Shown: one piece after another, positions 24,362 through 34,236 of the stretch
Layout: each line of letters opens with the position of its first letter
How positions within the stretch are numbered: the first letter of the stretch is position 1
Origin: an uncultured Verrucomicrobia subdivision 3 bacterium
GTDB lineage: Bacteria > Verrucomicrobiota > Verrucomicrobiia > Limisphaerales > UBA11358
NCBI GenBank assembly: GCA_903889895.1
Contig: CAISYZ010000038.1
Location: 1-64,000 of the forward strand
Length of the DNA stretch: 64,000 nucleotides
Direction of reading: 5' to 3'
The notes under the pieces: generated by a model
The model's input: the letters and a program-made list of their open reading frames with translations, nothing else
Databases searched by the model: none
What the model was told of the DNA's origin: nothing
Program-made: the position numbers and the translations under genes

Positions 24362-26599
24362 TCAGGGATAAATCATCCGCAGGAAAACCGAGCCGTTGGT
24401 GTGGCTGATGCCAACGCTGGCGGAAGTGACGTTGGTGGAATTGGGCACGGTCACCCAGTTGGTTGAAAGGCCGTGGCTCAAATTGTTTGTCTGGATCTGC
24501 AGTCGCCAGCCAAGGTGATCTTGCGGCCAGGTGAGTTGTAGCTGATTACCGATTACCTGAGCGACAACGTTCGTTGGCTGGTTCGACGGCAGCGGCACCG
24601 CATTAACCTGAACTGAATTGGTGCTTTCACCACCTGCGCCGACGGCGGTAACGACATAGAAATAATTCACCGCATTTGTCACATTCGCGTCAGCATAATT
24701 CGTCGCGGTCAAGCCGCTGAAAATGTTCGGGTAGGTGCCGCTGACCGTGCCGCGTTTCAAATTGTAGCTCGTCGCGCCGGTGACGGCGTTCCATTTCAGG
24801 TTGACGAGCAGGTTGGTGGCGCTCGCGACGAGGTTGGTCGGCGGGAGCAGCGCCACATTGAGCATCAGAAAGGGAGCAGCCGCGCCGAGTAACAGCGAGC
24901 AATTGTAATTGGCCGGTGATGTCCCCAGCACGGGCAGGGTGCCACTCTCTGTCCCGGTCATGGTGATCAGCGTGTAGGTGCCGTTAGTGAAGCCCGGACC
25001 AGCGTAGATGTTGTTCGTGCCGCCGAGGACGAGGTTGCCGGTAACATTGAGTTTGGTGGTGTTCGTGCCGAGCGTGAAGTTCAGCACGGTGGTCGCGCGC
25101 AGGGCGAGGTTGTTGCTGACGGCGAAGGTGCTCGCAGCGAGCGTGAGCGGGCCATCGTCCAGAGCGTTAGTGTTATTCAGCGAGCCGTCGGCGTTGTAAA
25201 ATGCGAGCGTGTTGCCATAGCCATTTGTCGTCAGGCCGTCGAAGGTGAACAGCGTGTTCGTCGGCGCGCTGTTGGTGACGATGATGTTGTTGGCGTTGTA
25301 GAGCTGAAACGTGGTGGTCGAGGAGGAAGGCTTCAAATTGCAGTCAATGAACTGCGCGCCGGTGACGTTGTAGAGATCGAAGCTGCGGTCGCCGGTGAGA
25401 TTCACCTTGTTGAAAACGATGTTGGTCATCGGCATTTCCGTGCGCGCCCAGAGGATGCCGATGGGATAGCCGCTGACGGAAGTGGCGGTGATGTTGCTGA
25501 AGGTGATGTTGCGGAAGGCGGGCGTCAGGCTGGTCACGGTTGCCGCGTTGGTGCTGGCGGCGATTTGCGGCGAGATGCCGCTGGGCGTGCCATACCAGTG
25601 GTAGTAACCGTAAATCTGGATGGGGAAATTCACGTTGGTGATGCCGATGTTGAGGTAATTGATGTTTTGCACCAGCCCGCCGCGGTCGTTGTCGGACTTG
25701 ATGCGGATGCCGTTGACCGCGCCGCTGATGGTGCAGTTGATGACGGTAATGTTGGAGACGCCGCCGCTGTCAGTATAGCTGCCGATGGAAATGCCGTGGC
25801 CGGTGCCGTAAACGTTGTTGGTGAGCAGCACGTCGTGCGTGCCGCCGCCGCAGGTATAGTCGTCGTCGCCCTCGCTGATGTTGCAGTTCTGGACGAGGAC
25901 GTTCGTGCCGCTCACGTCGCAGGCGTCGGTGTTGGGCGAACTGGCCGGGGCAAACACGGTGACGCCCGACACGGTAGAATTTTTCGAGCTGCCGCCGACG
26001 GCGATGTGAAACATCGGCGAGTTTGACAGGGTGATGTTTTGGATCAACGTGTGGTTGCCGCTGCCGAGGGATATCATCACTGCCCTTACCGCGTTGTTGG
26101 TGTTGGAATACGGCCACCAAGGGGCGCCTTGTCCATCAATCGCGCCGTAACCGCTGATTTCAATGTTTGTGAGATTGTTGCCGGTGATGAAATCGGGTGT
26201 ATTGGTAAACCAATAATAACCGGATACATTGGTGACCCACGTCATCGGCCAGCGGGTCAACGGCAGCATCCGCAGAATCGCGCCAGCGTCAATTTGCAGG
26301 TTCACGTTGTTGGACAGGTTGAGCGGCCCGCATAGATACGCGTTTGTTCCGGCCGGAATTTCCACCGTGCCACCAATCAAGCCGTTGGTCGTGCCGCCTT
26401 TGGCTGCCGCGTTGATGGCGCTTTGGATGGCGGCGGCATTGTCGGTGAGGTTGTCGCCCGTGGCTCCGTAGCCGGCGTTGGTCGCCACGACGAGGAAATT
26501 CGTGTTGATGGCAATACTCCACGGCGCGACCGCAAAGGTTTGCGGTGCCGTGCAAAAAATCAGCAGAGCTACCAAAGTCAAATGATGCGACCACTTCAT
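24362..26599 (-). CDS. Multidomain secreted GH28 with beta-repeat and Fn3-like tail
   Basis: 745 residues with a signal peptide (HLTLVALLIFCTAPQTFAVA). A GH28 beta-helix covers about residues 30-450, with SPNTDACDVSG, EGDDDYTCGGGT, GTGHGISIGS and GIRIKSDNDRGG. A short autotransporter-like beta segment (LTLAASTFAVSNNLALRATT) follows. Next is a fibronectin type III domain from about residue 595 (PPTNLVASATNLLVNLKWNA) and a terminal sandwich domain ending VFLRMIYP. Asn/Thr-rich extracellular enzymes with such C-terminal domains are common in Verrucomicrobiota; the last domain may direct sorting or surface attachment (inference). It is followed by the CE12-type esterase and preceded by a terminator. 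Confidence 0.9.
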   Translation of the reverse strand: MKWSHHLTLVALLIFCTAPQTFAVAPWSIAINTNFLVVATNAGYGATGDNLTDNAAAIQSAINAAAKGGTTNGLIGGTVEIPAGTNAYLCGPLNLSNNVNLQIDAGAILRMLPLTRWPMTWVTNVSGYYWFTNTPDFITGNNLTNIEISGYGAIDGQGAPWWPYSNTNNAVRAVMISLGSGNHTLIQNITLSNSPMFHIAVGGSSKNSTVSGVTVFAPASSPNTDACDVSGTNVLVQNCNISEGDDDYTCGGGTHDVLLTNNVYGTGHGISIGSYTDSGGVSNITVINCTISGAVNGIRIKSDNDRGGLVQNINYLNIGITNVNFPIQIYGYYHWYGTPSGISPQIAASTNAATVTSLTPAFRNITFSNITATSVSGYPIGILWARTEMPMTNIVFNKVNLTGDRSFDLYNVTGAQFIDCNLKPSSSTTTFQLYNANNIIVTNSAPTNTLFTFDGLTTNGYGNTLAFYNADGSLNNTNALDDGPLTLAASTFAVSNNLALRATTVLNFTLGTNTTKLNVTGNLVLGGTNNIYAGPGFTNGTYTLITMTGTESGTLPVLGTSPANYNCSLLLGAAAPFLMLNVALLPPTNLVASATNLLVNLKWNAVTGATSYNLKRGTVSGTYPNIFSGLTATNYADANVTNAVNYFYVVTAVGAGGESTNSVQVNAVPLPSNQPTNVVAQVIGNQLQLTWPQDHLGWRLQIQTNNLSHGLSTNWVTVPNSTNVTSASVGISHTNGSVFLRMIYP

Positions 26600-26641
26600 G
26601 TTGGAACTGCCAAATATAATTCAAGTCTTGGTTTCCGCCGG

Positions 26642-26676
26642 TAAAAAATCGCGGCGGGTTTTTGCACCCGCCGCGA
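26642..26676 (-). terminator. Intrinsic terminator of the CE8 gene
   Basis: tcgcggcgggt (26649-26659) pairs with acccgccgcga (26666-26676). On the minus strand the stem is followed at once by six T (26648-26643). It sits 26 nt after the CE8 stop and before the GH28 start at 26599, separating the two transcripts. Confidence 0.85.
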
Positions 26677-26701
26677 AATGTAATCCGCTAGTTATCCGGC
26701 C

Positions 26702-29700
26702 TTACGGCGCCGGCGGACCGTTGACGATGCGGTAAAACTGCTGCGGCTGCAGACCGGCGTTCGGGTCGCTCAAAATAACCGGCAGGCTGGCCGGCGAATT
26801 CGTCGAGGCCACCGTCGTCCAGGAGCCGCCGGTCAGGTTGGTGGTGGCCTGCAAATAATAATCAGGCCCGACTTGGCCACCCGCGCTGACGCTGAACACG
26901 CCGCCGGAGTAGGTGGCTGAACCTGATGTTGCGGACGGCGAGGTTAATGCGTTGACCCTGACGGTGAACAAGTTGGTCGCGCTCAATGACGAGGTGCCGT
27001 CAATTACTGCGACTTGCACGGTGTTTGAGGAGTTCGCCGCCGAAGTGGCGGGCCGCCAGGTGAAGTTGCCGTTACTGGAGTTCAACGTCGAACCGCCCGG
27101 ACCGGCAAGTAACGTGTAGGTCAAAGTGCCGTTGTTCGCGTCCGTCGCGGTGCAACTAATTGCGAGGCTAAAGCCCACATTGATATTGGTTCCAGAAAGC
27201 GGAGCCGTGAACACCGGCGGGGTATAAGCAGGCGCAGTCACGGTGAGCGTGGCGCTGGCGCTAGTCACGCTACCGGCAGAGGTGGTGACGATGACATCAT
27301 AGGCGCCGGCATCGGCGCTGCCGGCACTGGCGATGGTCAGGGTAGGGCTGGTGGCGCTCGACAAGTTGGTGCCAGCATGTTGCCACTGATAAGTCGGATT
27401 GGGAATACCCGTGGCGACCACGGTGAACGTCGCGGGGAATGAATTGCTGACCGTCTGGCTGATGGGATTGGTCAGGATGTTCGGCGTGAGTTGCGGAGTC
27501 CAGCCATAGAGCCAATTCGCCGAATTGGCGGCAGCGATGTAGCGTGCATCGCCGGTGGTGAGTGCCGGCGCGCTGTCGCCAACCGCCAATCCGAAGGTGA
27601 CTGCGGCGGTGTCCGTCAGGTTGCTATTGCCATATTCCCACAGGAGCTGGCTGTTAAGCACGGCGGTGGAAGGAACGATGTAGTTGGCGTCGAAGCTGCA
27701 ATTAATCCAAGCCACGACACCGTTGGAGGTGCCGTTGGAGTCCGCCAACGCAGTGGAGCTAATGGTGTTGGTGGCGCGGGTGAACCGGCAGTTCACAAAC
27801 GCGATGCCATTACTGGCGCTCAAACCGTTGTAACCGGCCCATGGCGCACCGGCACTGGTGTCTGTGCGCGACGCGGTGACATTGCCGCCGGTGGTGGAGC
27901 CGCCGTTGCCGAGCAAGGTGCGAATCTCGCAGTTGGTGAAGAACAAAACCCCGCCGCCCCAAATATAATCAAAATTTCCCTCAATGAGATCGTTGTTGAA
28001 GTAGGCCACGGCCCCGGAACTGCCGTTGGCCAGCAATGTGTCCTGGTAGCTGCCGAGATTGCAGTTGTTAAAGATGAAGTTTCTGACGTTGGATTCCAGC
28101 ATGAGCGCCTCGGCTTGCGATCCGCCGACGGGCGTGCGGTTGGTCACGGTCAGATTATCCAGCGCGATATTATTGCCGTTGATCTTCATCGCCATTCGAT
28201 AATGCGTGCTACCTTGGAGGTTGGCATTGTTGGCGTAACCGACAATAGTTCCATTGCGGGACTGGCCGCGCAGCGTGATGTTGTGTTTTGACTTGATGTC
28301 AACAATCTCAACATAGTTACCAGTGTTGATGGTAATCAACGTGGGGGTGGTATTGCCGGACGGAACAAAGTCCACCGCGCCCTGCACGGTCACAAAATCG
28401 CCGGTGCCATCGGCAGACACCAGGATGTTCGTGGCATTGGCCGGACCAGCGGTCTTGGTGGAGAACTGCCAGGAGTTGGTGGCGGTGATGCCCGCAAAGT
28501 TTGCGCCCGCTGAATCAACGAACGTGCCGTTGTCCACGGTGACATAGTAAGTCTGATTGGAGGTAAGCAGATTCAAATGCGGATAAATCGCGGCTTGGTT
28601 GCCGGTGATGATGACCGGGTAATTAGTGAACGTTTCGCCGGCAATCGAGCGCGGCTGGATTTTGGGGGCGTTGGCGTTGAGCGTGACGCTCAGGCTCAAA
28701 TTAATTGTGTCCACCGGCGTGACGCTGTTAGTTACATTGAAAATCTTGATGGTGCCGTTGGTGGTCAAGTTCGGTGGCGCGCTGAACGTGAGGTAAAGCG
28801 GCGTGTCATAGCAGATGTTCGTCGCGCTATTTGCGGGAGCGAGCGCGGCGACGGCCATCGCGGAGTTAATGGCGAGTGTCACCGTCGCGCTGTTGGTGCT
28901 GCCCGCGCTATTAGAAATCACCACATAATAATTGCCGGCACTGGCCGTCGAGGTCGTGCTGATGATGAGCGTGGCATTGGTGGCGGTATTGTTCAAGCTG
29001 CTGGAAATGGCCGAACTGTTGAAATACCACTGGTAAGTCGGTGTGGGCACGCCGGTGGCGGCGACCGTAAACGCCGCCGACTGCGAATTGGTCACGGTGA
29101 GGCTGGCGGGTTGGCTGGTGATCGTTGGCGGCACGATGACAAACAGGGTTGCGGTATTCGTAACGCTGCCGACGGAATTGCTGGCGATCAGTGAATAGGT
29201 ATAACCGTTTTGCGAATACTGGACATTGGTCAACGTCAGGGATGAACTAGTGGCCCCAGCGATGGGGTTGCCATTTTGATCGAGCCATTGCAGCGTGGGC
29301 ACCGGCAAACCCGAGGCCGTGGAGCTGAATGTGCCGTTGTTACCTTGAATCACCGTTATATTGGTTGGTCCGGTGAGGGCCGGCAGGGTGGGCGTTGACG
29401 AAACGGTTAAATACATGCTGTTCGTGACGTAGCCGGCCAGGTTAGTGGCGATGAGGTAATAATAGCCGCTGTCCGTAGCCTGTCCGTTGACGAAGGACAG
29501 GGTGGCCGTGGCCGTGCCGGAGACTGTGGAACCATTGCCCGTGGCTCCATCCAGCAGGTTGGTGCCAGCATGCACCCATTGCTCAGCCGGCGTCGGCACG
29601 CCGGAAACTGTCGGGCTGATGCTGAAACTGTCGCCAACGTTTTGCGACTGGTTGACCAAGCTGGAAATGGTCGGCGGCACGATGACGGAAAGCGTCGTGC

Positions 29701-30907
29701 TCGAGGCGTTGGTGCCAACATTGTTGGCGGCCACCAGAGTGTAGATGTAATTATTTTGCGAATATTGCACGTTGGTTAGCGTGAGCGATGCACTCGTCGC
29801 CCACGCCAGCGAGTTGGACGTCACTCCGCCATCGGTGCTGACATACCACTGGTAAGTCGGTGCCGGCTGGCCGGTAACGGTCGGAGTGATGGTATTTGTG
29901 GTGCCAGAGATAAAGGTTTGTCTGGAAGCCAGGCCGCTGATGGCCGGGGCAGTGGGTATAAATTTTAAAACCGTGATGTTAGTGATTTGGAGTGTCTCTG
30001 CTGTAGTTGGGCTCGAGGTTGGCCGAAAACCGACTACAAAGCCGTCAAAGGTGGTTGTCAGCACGTTGGCACCCGTTGCTGTTCCGCCAAAGTTTGCATT
30101 AAATCCGCCAACATTAACCACCGAACCGCCTATCCCGGCACCATTGTAAAGAGTGTTGGTAATAGCCAGTGTGGTTGAATTCACATAAGTGATTTGCAAC
30201 GCCACCGTATAGTGATTTCCAATGGTGAGTGCAGGCGCGTTGCTCACACCGGGATACGACACAATTTGGGAACCAGCAGTGTTTAACGTATATCCGGCCG
30301 AAAACCCCAACCCTTGATTTAAATTATTTGCGCCGGTCTGGGCCACGCGGGTGTTAATAGAACTCGCATAAACGTTTGCCGTAGAAATATTGGTGTTATA
30401 TGAAAAGGTTGCCGAATAACCCAGCCAGTTTTTCGTGCCGCCATTAACGGCGGTGGTAGAACCGCTCGCCAAGCCGTTATTTAGCAGGGTGCCATTGGTT
30501 GGGCCGCTGCCGCCCGAATTGTAAAGCCCGATGATCAACTGCTCCTGGGCTCCGGCATTGCCACTAAACATGGTCGGTGAATCCGTAAAGGTATAATAAA
30601 GCTCGATATAGGCGCCTCCCGTAGTGAGCGTGATTGGCGCGTTGGTGGTAAATAGGGCTTGCGCTTCACCGTAAGCTGAGCTCGTGCTGAACGGAATGCT
30701 CAAGCTGTTCCCGGCAATCGTGGGTGTTATGGATTTGGTGCTGGCAATTTCATAGGCGGTCCGGTTGGTGCCAGTGATTCCCGGACTGGCTGCGGTTGGG
30801 CTCAAGGTGCTGCTGGCGAAGTTGTCGCTGAACACAGTGGTCTGGCTCCAGCCAGCCAGCGGTGCGAATAGGAGCACGGCGGCGATAGTGGTGGTCAGTT
30901 TTTTCAT
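26702..30907 (-). CDS. Giant secreted pectin methylesterase (CE8) with Ig-like repeats
   Basis: About 1401 residues from the preferred start MKKLTTTIAAVLLFAPLAGW, a signal peptide; the frame is open to 30979. The first 310 residues look like a lectin-like beta sandwich. Four or five Ig-like repeats follow to about 690, two of them nearly parallel (SLTLTNVQYSQN with IVPPTI). A bacterial Ig/CBM-like region precedes the esterase. The CE8 domain spans about 830-1160: EALMLESNVRNFIFNNC, GSYQDTLLANGSSG (catalytic Asp) and GNFDYIWGGGVLFFTNCEIR (second Asp). Further Ig-like and cadherin-like domains and the terminal segment QQFYRIVNGPPAP complete it. CE8 removes methyl esters from homogalacturonan, preparing it for GH28. 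Confidence 0.92.
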   Translation of the reverse strand: MKKLTTTIAAVLLFAPLAGWSQTTVFSDNFASSTLSPTAASPGITGTNRTAYEIASTKSITPTIAGNSLSIPFSTSSAYGEAQALFTTNAPITLTTGGAYIELYYTFTDSPTMFSGNAGAQEQLIIGLYNSGGSGPTNGTLLNNGLASGSTTAVNGGTKNWLGYSATFSYNTNISTANVYASSINTRVAQTGANNLNQGLGFSAGYTLNTAGSQIVSYPGVSNAPALTIGNHYTVALQITYVNSTTLAITNTLYNGAGIGGSVVNVGGFNANFGGTATGANVLTTTFDGFVVGFRPTSSPTTAETLQITNITVLKFIPTAPAISGLASRQTFISGTTNTITPTVTGQPAPTYQWYVSTDGGVTSNSLAWATSASLTLTNVQYSQNNYIYTLVAANNVGTNASSTTLSVIVPPTISSLVNQSQNVGDSFSISPTVSGVPTPAEQWVHAGTNLLDGATGNGSTVSGTATATLSFVNGQATDSGYYYLIATNLAGYVTNSMYLTVSSTPTLPALTGPTNITVIQGNNGTFSSTASGLPVPTLQWLDQNGNPIAGATSSSLTLTNVQYSQNGYTYSLIASNSVGSVTNTATLFVIVPPTITSQPASLTVTNSQSAAFTVAATGVPTPTYQWYFNSSAISSSLNNTATNATLIISTTSTASAGNYYVVISNSAGSTNSATVTLAINSAMAVAALAPANSATNICYDTPLYLTFSAPPNLTTNGTIKIFNVTNSVTPVDTINLSLSVTLNANAPKIQPRSIAGETFTNYPVIITGNQAAIYPHLNLLTSNQTYYVTVDNGTFVDSAGANFAGITATNSWQFSTKTAGPANATNILVSADGTGDFVTVQGAVDFVPSGNTTPTLITINTGNYVEIVDIKSKHNITLRGQSRNGTIVGYANNANLQGSTHYRMAMKINGNNIALDNLTVTNRTPVGGSQAEALMLESNVRNFIFNNCNLGSYQDTLLANGSSGAVAYFNNDLIEGNFDYIWGGGVLFFTNCEIRTLLGNGGSTTGGNVTASRTDTSAGAPWAGYNGLSASNGIAFVNCRFTRATNTISSTALADSNGTSNGVVAWINCSFDANYIVPSTAVLNSQLLWEYGNSNLTDTAAVTFGLAVGDSAPALTTGDARYIAAANSANWLYGWTPQLTPNILTNPISQTVSNSFPATFTVVATGIPNPTYQWQHAGTNLSSATSPTLTIASAGSADAGAYDVIVTTSAGSVTSASATLTVTAPAYTPPVFTAPLSGTNINVGFSLAISCTATDANNGTLTYTLLAGPGGSTLNSSNGNFTWRPATSAANSSNTVQVAVIDGTSSLSATNLFTVRVNALTSPSATSGSATYSGGVFSVSAGGQVGPDYYLQATTNLTGGSWTTVASTNSPASLPVILSDPNAGLQPQQFYRIVNGPPAP

Positions 30908-31212
30908 TTTATATGGATGGGGTTGGTATGGTTTGAGTGGGAAAATCTTTGGCGCCAGTGCGGAGCCAGGGGGCGGCAAATGTAGGTTTCATTTGGGCGG
31001 TAAATGGGTTCGAATTTAAACTTATTACAACCATCACCGGAAATGCATCACGATATTGTCCAAAGAACATTGAGAATTCTCCGCTGCTAACTGTGGCTCC
31101 GCTAGCGGGTTGGCGGTCGAATCCAAGACCTGAACTGCCGCAAATAATCTTGCCATGCCCATCTGCGCCCGCTAATCTCACCGCCCGCTGATTTTCCGGC
31201 GGCCACCCTTTT

Positions 31213-31287
31213 GCGCGGTTAGCTCAGTGGTAGAGCATCACCTTGACACGGTGGGGGTCGGAGGTTCGAAACCTCCACCGCGCACCA
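31213..31287 (+). tRNA. tRNA-Val (anticodon GAC), CCA encoded
   Basis: The cloverleaf folds completely. The acceptor stem is gcgcggt with accgcgc, the D arm gctc/gagc, the anticodon arm tcacc/ggtgg with loop ttgacac (anticodon gac), and the T arm ggagg/cctcc with loop ttcgaaa. CCA is encoded at 31285-31287. It reads valine codons GUC and GUU. Confidence 0.96.
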
Positions 31288-31637
31288 TTTCAACGTCTTC
31301 GGAAATTTACGACCTCTCTGACAGATCGTTATCAACGTAATGCCGTGTCGCACCACAATTTTTTGGGTAATCAGTAATAGCGCAAAATCGTGGCGCTATT
31401 CTAAAGTTTTTCAGCATTATTTGCATGACTCGTTTGAGGTGAATCCGGCAACATTATGAACACCAAATGCAACACTCCCCGTTCAGATTAACTTTTGCAT
31501 ACATAGTCGCCTCACTGGCGATTTCGTGTGCATTCAATAAGCCACCGGTGGCGGCTGCATCGAAGATGTTGAAACAGTTTTGGCGTGGCAACCAGTTTTC
31601 GTTGCACGCTGCAAACAAATCCGTGACTTTTTTTTAA
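31288..31637. other. Intergenic region between tRNA-Val and the RuBisCO-like gene
   Basis: 350 nt richer in A+T than the neighbours. It contains the inverted repeat at 31376-31400 and presumably the promoter of the RuBisCO-like operon. No convincing ORF, direct-repeat attachment site or integrase remnant was found next to the tRNA. Confidence 0.5.
31376..31411 (+). terminator. Possible terminator after tRNA-Val
   Basis: aatagcgc (31376-31383) and gcgctatt (31393-31400) form an 8-bp perfect stem with a 9-nt loop. The T-rich stretch ctaaagttttt follows. The distance from the tRNA is about 90 nt. It could also be an operator for the downstream operon. Confidence 0.45.
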
Positions 31638-32888
31638 ATGAAACAACTTTTCGCCACCTATCTCATTGAGACGCCGCTGGCCGTGGAAAAAGCGGCTGCC
31701 TCGCTGGCGGGTGAACAATCATCTGGAACGTTCGTTACCGTGCCGGGTGAAACCGACGAGTTGAAACAGCGCTTTGCCGCGCGCGTGGAAAAAATCACGC
31801 CACTAGAAACGGTAAGCCAAGCGAGCTTGCCCGGCTGCCGCAGCGCAAGTGGGAAATATCAACGAGCGGAAGTCATCGTTTCGTGGTCGATCGAAAATTT
31901 TGGATTTAATCTGCCGACGCTCGTTTCGACGGTGCAAGGGAATCTGTTTGAGCTGTCGCAATTCTCCGGCTTGAAATTGATGGATTTGGAATTCCCGCCG
32001 GCTTTCGCAAAACACTTTCGCGGCCCGAAATTTGGTGTAGCCGGCAGTCGCCAATTGACCGGTGCGGAAAAGCGTCCGCTCATTGGCACCATCATCAAGC
32101 CGAGCGTCGGCCTGTCGCCTAAGCAGACGGCGTCGATGGTAAAAATCTTGGTCGAGGCGGGGATTGATTTTATCAAGGACGATGAACTCATGGCAAATCC
32201 GCCGCACTCGCCGTTTGACGAACGCGTGGACGCCATTATGCGGGTAATCAATGAACACGCCGACCAAACCGGCAAAAAAGTGATGTATGCGTTCAATGTC
32301 AGCGACGAACTCGACGCGATGCTGCGGCATTACGAAAAAGTTGTTTCGTCCGGCGGCACCTGCGCGATGATTTCGCTGAACAGCGTCGGCCTCGCGGGCG
32401 CGAAGAAAATTTGCGATCTCGGCGCGCTGGCGATTCACGGCCATCGCAACGGCTGGGGCATGTTGAACCGGCATCCGCTGCTTGGCATCAAATTTCCCGC
32501 GTATCAAAAACTTTGGCGGCTCGCGGGTGTGGACCAGCTTCACGTCAACGGCATCGCGAACAAATTTTGGGAGAGCGACGATTCGGTGGTGCGCTCGATG
32601 GAAGCCTGCGCCCAGCCGTTGCTCGGCGGCATGTCGATTTTGCCTGTGGTTTCGTCCGGGCAGTGGGGCGGACAGGCGTGCGAAACCTTTCGTCGGACCA
32701 AAACCGTTGACCTGCTTTATATGGCCGGCGGCGGCATCATGGCGCATCCGCATGGCCCGGCGGCGGGCGTGCGCTCACTGCAAAAATGGTGGGAAGCGGC
32801 CGTTGAAGGTCTGACGATGGAACAGGCGGCGGTGAAATATCCCGAACTAAAAATTTCCGTGGAGAAATTTGGAAAGAAGGGCGGATGA
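31638..32888 (+). CDS. RuBisCO-like protein, probable 3-oxo-isoapionate-4-phosphate processing enzyme (OiaX/OiaT type)
   Basis: 416 residues, RuBisCO large-subunit fold. Equivalents of most RuBisCO active-site residues are visible: Lys154 in GTIIKPSVGL, the carbamylated Lys180 with DDE in DFIKDDEL, His269-Arg270 in IHGHRNGWG, His302 in LHVNG, loop-6 Lys309 in GIANKFW, Ser in SSGQWGGQ and the phosphate loop MAGGGIMAHPHG. So it should bind Mg2+ and form an enediolate. RuBisCO-like proteins paired with a DUF1537 kinase are known from D-apionate catabolism, where they decarboxylate (OiaX) or cleave (OiaT) 3-oxo-isoapionate 4-phosphate. The next gene is such a kinase with a 4-nt overlap. I cannot separate OiaX from OiaT by eye; no erythrulose-phosphate isomerase is adjacent, which slightly favours OiaT. 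Confidence 0.85.
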   Translation: MKQLFATYLIETPLAVEKAAASLAGEQSSGTFVTVPGETDELKQRFAARVEKITPLETVSQASLPGCRSASGKYQRAEVIVSWSIENFGFNLPTLVSTVQGNLFELSQFSGLKLMDLEFPPAFAKHFRGPKFGVAGSRQLTGAEKRPLIGTIIKPSVGLSPKQTASMVKILVEAGIDFIKDDELMANPPHSPFDERVDAIMRVINEHADQTGKKVMYAFNVSDELDAMLRHYEKVVSSGGTCAMISLNSVGLAGAKKICDLGALAIHGHRNGWGMLNRHPLLGIKFPAYQKLWRLAGVDQLHVNGIANKFWESDDSVVRSMEACAQPLLGGMSILPVVSSGQWGGQACETFRRTKTVDLLYMAGGGIMAHPHGPAAGVRSLQKWWEAAVEGLTMEQAAVKYPELKISVEKFGKKGG

Positions 32889-34234
32889 GCAAATTGCTGC
32901 TAACATTTTACGGCGACGATTTTACCGGCTCCACCGATGCGTTGGAGCAACTCGCGAATTACGGCATTCGCGCCATGCTATTCATCGAACCGCCGACGCC
33001 CGCGAAGCTGAAACAGTTTCCCAATCTGCAAGCCGTCGGCGTTGCCGGGATGACGCGGGCGATGACACCGATTGCGATGGAAAAGGAACTCCGGCCCGCT
33101 TTCAAAAAACTGAAAGCGCTCGGCGCGCGGCACGTTCACTACAAAGTCTGTTCCACGTTTGATTCCTCGCCCACGGTTGGCAGCATCGGGCGCGTGATTG
33201 ACGTGGCGGCGGAAATTTTTTTCGCGCCGTTCGTGCCGCTGCTCGTGGCGGCTCCGGCGCTGGGACGCTTCACGGTTTTCGGCAATCACTTTGCGCGCTT
33301 CGGTATCGGCAGCGAAGGCGCGATTCACCGGCTCGACCGGCATCCGTCCATCAGTCGGCATCCCATCACGCCGATGGCCGAGGCGGATTTGCTCCTGCAC
33401 CTCTCGAAGCAAACGAAAAAGAAAATCGCACTGTTCGACATTTTGAAAGTTGCGCTGCCGGAAAACGAATCCCGCGTCGCACTCAAAAAAATTCTCGCCG
33501 GCAAACCGCCAGTGGTTTTGTTTGATGCGCTCCTGCCGGAGCAGTTGATGCGCATTGGCGGATTAATTGACGTTTATGCCAGCGCAAAAAAGCCGTTGTT
33601 TTCAGTCGGCTCCTCGGGGATCGAGATGGCGCTGGGCGCGCATTGGGCCGAGGCAGGGACATCGCGCGGCGTTGTCCGGTCGGCGCAGCGCGCCGGCTCT
33701 GCCAAACAAATCCTCGTCGGTTCCGGCAGTTGCTCGCCGGTGACAACGGGGCAGATCGCCTGGGCGTTGAAGAACGGCTTTTCCGAAGTGCCGCTGAACG
33801 CCAGTGCCCTAGTGACAGCCAAAAATGCCGGACGCGAAATCCAGCGCGCTGCGGCGGCAACCGTTTCATTTCTCGCTGCCGGTCGCAGTGTGATGGTTCA
33901 CACCACCAGGAGCGGTTCGGATAAACGCATCGCGGCAAAGCTGAAAAATAATTCGGCGAAAATTCTCGGCACGGCACTGGGCAAAGTTTTGCGCGGTGCA
34001 TTGGAGCAATCCAAAGTCCGGCGCCTGTGCCTCGCCGGCGGGGACACGTCCAGCTTTGCGGCGCGGGCCTTGGGCATCGAGGCGCTGGAGATGATCGCCC
34101 CGCTGACGCCGGGCGCGCCGTTGTGCCGTGCTTTCGCGCCGAATTCGCCGGCCGACAAATTGGAAGTCGTCTTCAAGGGCGGACAGGTCGGCGCGGAAAA
34201 ATATTTTGGCCATGTGAAGCGCGGAAAAATTTGA
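32885..34234 (+). CDS. DUF1537 (four-carbon acid sugar kinase family) kinase, probable 3-oxo-isoapionate kinase
   Basis: 449 residues. The N-terminal domain begins with the family signature FYGDDFTGSTDALE and contains HYKVCSTFDSSPTVGS. The C-terminal nucleotide-binding domain has GSGSCSPVTTGQIAWAL and CLAGGDTSSFAARALG, ending in the characteristic TPGAPLCRAF. Characterised members phosphorylate D-threonate, D-erythronate, 3-oxo-tetronates or 3-oxo-isoapionate (OiaK). Overlap with the RuBisCO-like gene (ATGA) points to OiaK, which makes the substrate of OiaX/OiaT. The second DUF1537 protein in the window (50062) is much shorter and belongs to the threonate/erythronate side, so the two are not recent duplicates. 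Confidence 0.85.
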   Translation: MSKLLLTFYGDDFTGSTDALEQLANYGIRAMLFIEPPTPAKLKQFPNLQAVGVAGMTRAMTPIAMEKELRPAFKKLKALGARHVHYKVCSTFDSSPTVGSIGRVIDVAAEIFFAPFVPLLVAAPALGRFTVFGNHFARFGIGSEGAIHRLDRHPSISRHPITPMAEADLLLHLSKQTKKKIALFDILKVALPENESRVALKKILAGKPPVVLFDALLPEQLMRIGGLIDVYASAKKPLFSVGSSGIEMALGAHWAEAGTSRGVVRSAQRAGSAKQILVGSGSCSPVTTGQIAWALKNGFSEVPLNASALVTAKNAGREIQRAAAATVSFLAAGRSVMVHTTRSGSDKRIAAKLKNNSAKILGTALGKVLRGALEQSKVRRLCLAGGDTSSFAARALGIEALEMIAPLTPGAPLCRAFAPNSPADKLEVVFKGGQVGAEKYFGHVKRGKI

Positions 34235-34236
34235 TT

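Noticed and set aside
31213..31637. tRNA-Val as an integration site of a mobile element
   Set aside because: No integrase, no repeat of the tRNA 3' end downstream and no change in gene type typical of an island was found in the window.
31803..32753. 316-codon minus-strand ORF opposite the RuBisCO-like gene
   Set aside because: It is an antisense shadow; the plus strand carries all active-site motifs.
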